From JBGTGG01 sp964398945 (GTDB taxonomy: Bacteria; Bacteroidota; Bacteroidia; Cytophagales; Cyclobacteriaceae): a stretch of 64,000 nt of DNA. The stretch covers positions 98,987 through 162,986 of the forward strand of contig CAYNOT010000012.1 of NCBI GenBank assembly GCA_964398945.1. Direction: 5' to 3'. Positions 63,586 to 64,000 of the stretch are shown here, in pieces. Position 1 is the first letter of the stretch, and each line of letters starts with the position of its first letter. The notes below the pieces were generated by a model. It was not told the origin of the DNA. It made no database searches and saw only the letters and a program-made list of their open reading frames with translations. The position numbers and the translations under genes are program-made.

Positions 63586-63639
63586 TTGATGTGCGCTGCA
63601 TAGCTGGCGCGTTACAATTAGTTCGCAGTCGCACATCAA
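63586..63639 (+). ncRNA. Structured RNA candidate: long bulged stem before a strong terminator
   Basis: TTGATGTGCGCTGC (63586-63599) pairs with GCAG-T-CGCACATCAA (63625-63639), a 14-base stem with one bulged T and a 25-base terminal loop. The stem ends where the 24-base terminator hairpin begins and shares two bases with it. Together they look like the 3' part of a small RNA or an attenuator. No coding frame is involved. The direction is unproven because both hairpins also form on the minus strand. Confidence 0.45.
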
Positions 63640-63688
63640 AATACAGCAGGAGGCCCCGTCAACTGACGGGGCCTCCTGCTGTATTTTT
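63638..63688. terminator. Perfect 24-bp inverted repeat with A/T ends
   Basis: Arms 63638-63661 and 63664-63687 are perfectly complementary (AAAATACAGCAGGAGGCCCC and its mirror), with a GC-rich core and only two bases between. The A-run on one side and T-run on the other make it a bidirectional terminator by form, one far longer than the others in this window. Confidence 0.8.
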
Positions 63689-64000
63689 GCGCGGCCTACC
63701 CATTTGAAATAGCTGATACAAGTCATTTCCGCGCAATAAGCATATACGCCTTAAATAGCTCGCAAAAGAATCACTTTACATGAGTAAAAATAGTAGTCTC
63801 TTGCGGTTAGGTATCTTTGCGGACTATCATTTTGGTAAACGTTTCCCCAATACAAGATAAATGGCTGGATTATTCACTACCTTACAGGATATGAATATTT
63901 TACGAAGCTGGAGAGAGCAGAAAGTTATGCTCATGAGGAGGTTCCCTGAGATGGTCTAATAAATCCGGACACAAAATTAAACTAAATTTGTGTTCCCATG
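63689..64000. other. Right-edge gap with palindrome before a start codon
   Basis: No gene is recognisable. At 63970-63975/63987-63992 CACAAA mirrors TTTGTG within a longer near-palindrome (63967-63996), and an ATG follows at 63998-64000, the last bases of the window. This may be the operator or leader of a gene, possibly a mobile-element gene, that begins just past the edge. Confidence 0.35.

Noticed and set aside
63586..63688. An integron attC site
   Set aside because: The long palindromes are suggestive, but the RYYYAAC/GTTRRRY core sites are not at the stem base and no integrase or cassette is near.
63959..64000. Left end of an insertion sequence at the right edge
   Set aside because: There is a palindrome before an ATG, but no transposase codons or terminal repeat pair are visible within the window.

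Overview
The window looks like a chromosomal segment of a member of the Bacteroidota, probably the order Cytophagales. The signs are a SusC/SusD pair, lipoproteins with a Cys-Ser-Asp-Asp export signal, a type IX secretion C-terminal sorting domain on a cellulase, histidine kinases with a Reg_prop/Y_Y_Y sensor, 7TM-DISM receptors, carboxypeptidase-regulatory-like domains, and weak ribosome-binding sites. No rRNA, tRNA, CRISPR array or intact transposase was found. A species-level assignment is not possible from the sequence alone.

Layout. 1-12.4 kb: the truncated N-terminus of a secreted RHS/SpvB-like protein, a large periplasmic-sensor histidine kinase, a SusB-type GH97 alpha-glucosidase, then a leftward run of envelope proteins (a redox-dead thioredoxin-fold protein, a transglutaminase-like protein, a regulatory-like-domain protein, an SGNH hydrolase and a PD40 propeller). 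12.6-22.7 kb: a repeat-rich secreted protein, a CPBP protease coupled to an AAC(6')-like acetyltransferase, a 2OG-Fe(II) oxygenase, a ChaN-like protein, a GH5 cellulase with a T9SS tail, a DoxX-like protein, HelD and a TerC-family transporter.

22.8-36.9 kb: a region built around sigma-54. It has an NtrB/NtrC-type pair, a second NtrC-type regulator with a stand-alone receiver, and several good -24/-12 elements. These lie before an Rnk/GreA-C-like gene, a 50-aa lmo0937-family membrane protein and a five-gene stress operon that includes Dps. A cytosolic copper-storage-like Cys-rich protein, YtxH, CsbD and small lipoproteins lie among them. The region reads as a stress or stationary-phase regulon with its own regulators.

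37.1-50.3 kb: a polysaccharide utilisation locus (GH3, two GH144/PF10091-type enzymes, a LamG lipoprotein, SusD, SusC). The enzyme mix points to beta-1,2-glucan. Directly upstream, on the same strand, is an unusual membrane protein in which a 7TM-DISM receptor is fused to the DNA-binding front end (zinc ribbon plus HTH) of an IS1595-type transposase. It is a candidate membrane-tethered transcription factor for the locus and the most interesting object in the window.

50.3-64 kb: a TerB-like protein, a PadR/ABC-permease pair, tryptophan 2,3-dioxygenase, a small decayed accessory patch (frameshifted GNAT toxin-like gene, its small partner, a RhuM fragment), an amidohydrolase with a DUF2911 protein, and a cyanophycin set (isoaspartyl peptidase, cyanophycinase, cyanophycin synthetase). 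A dispersed intergenic repeat family occurs at 50.8 kb and as an inverted-orientation tandem pair at 59.2-59.7 kb. The right end holds a two-hairpin structure with a 24-bp perfect inverted repeat.
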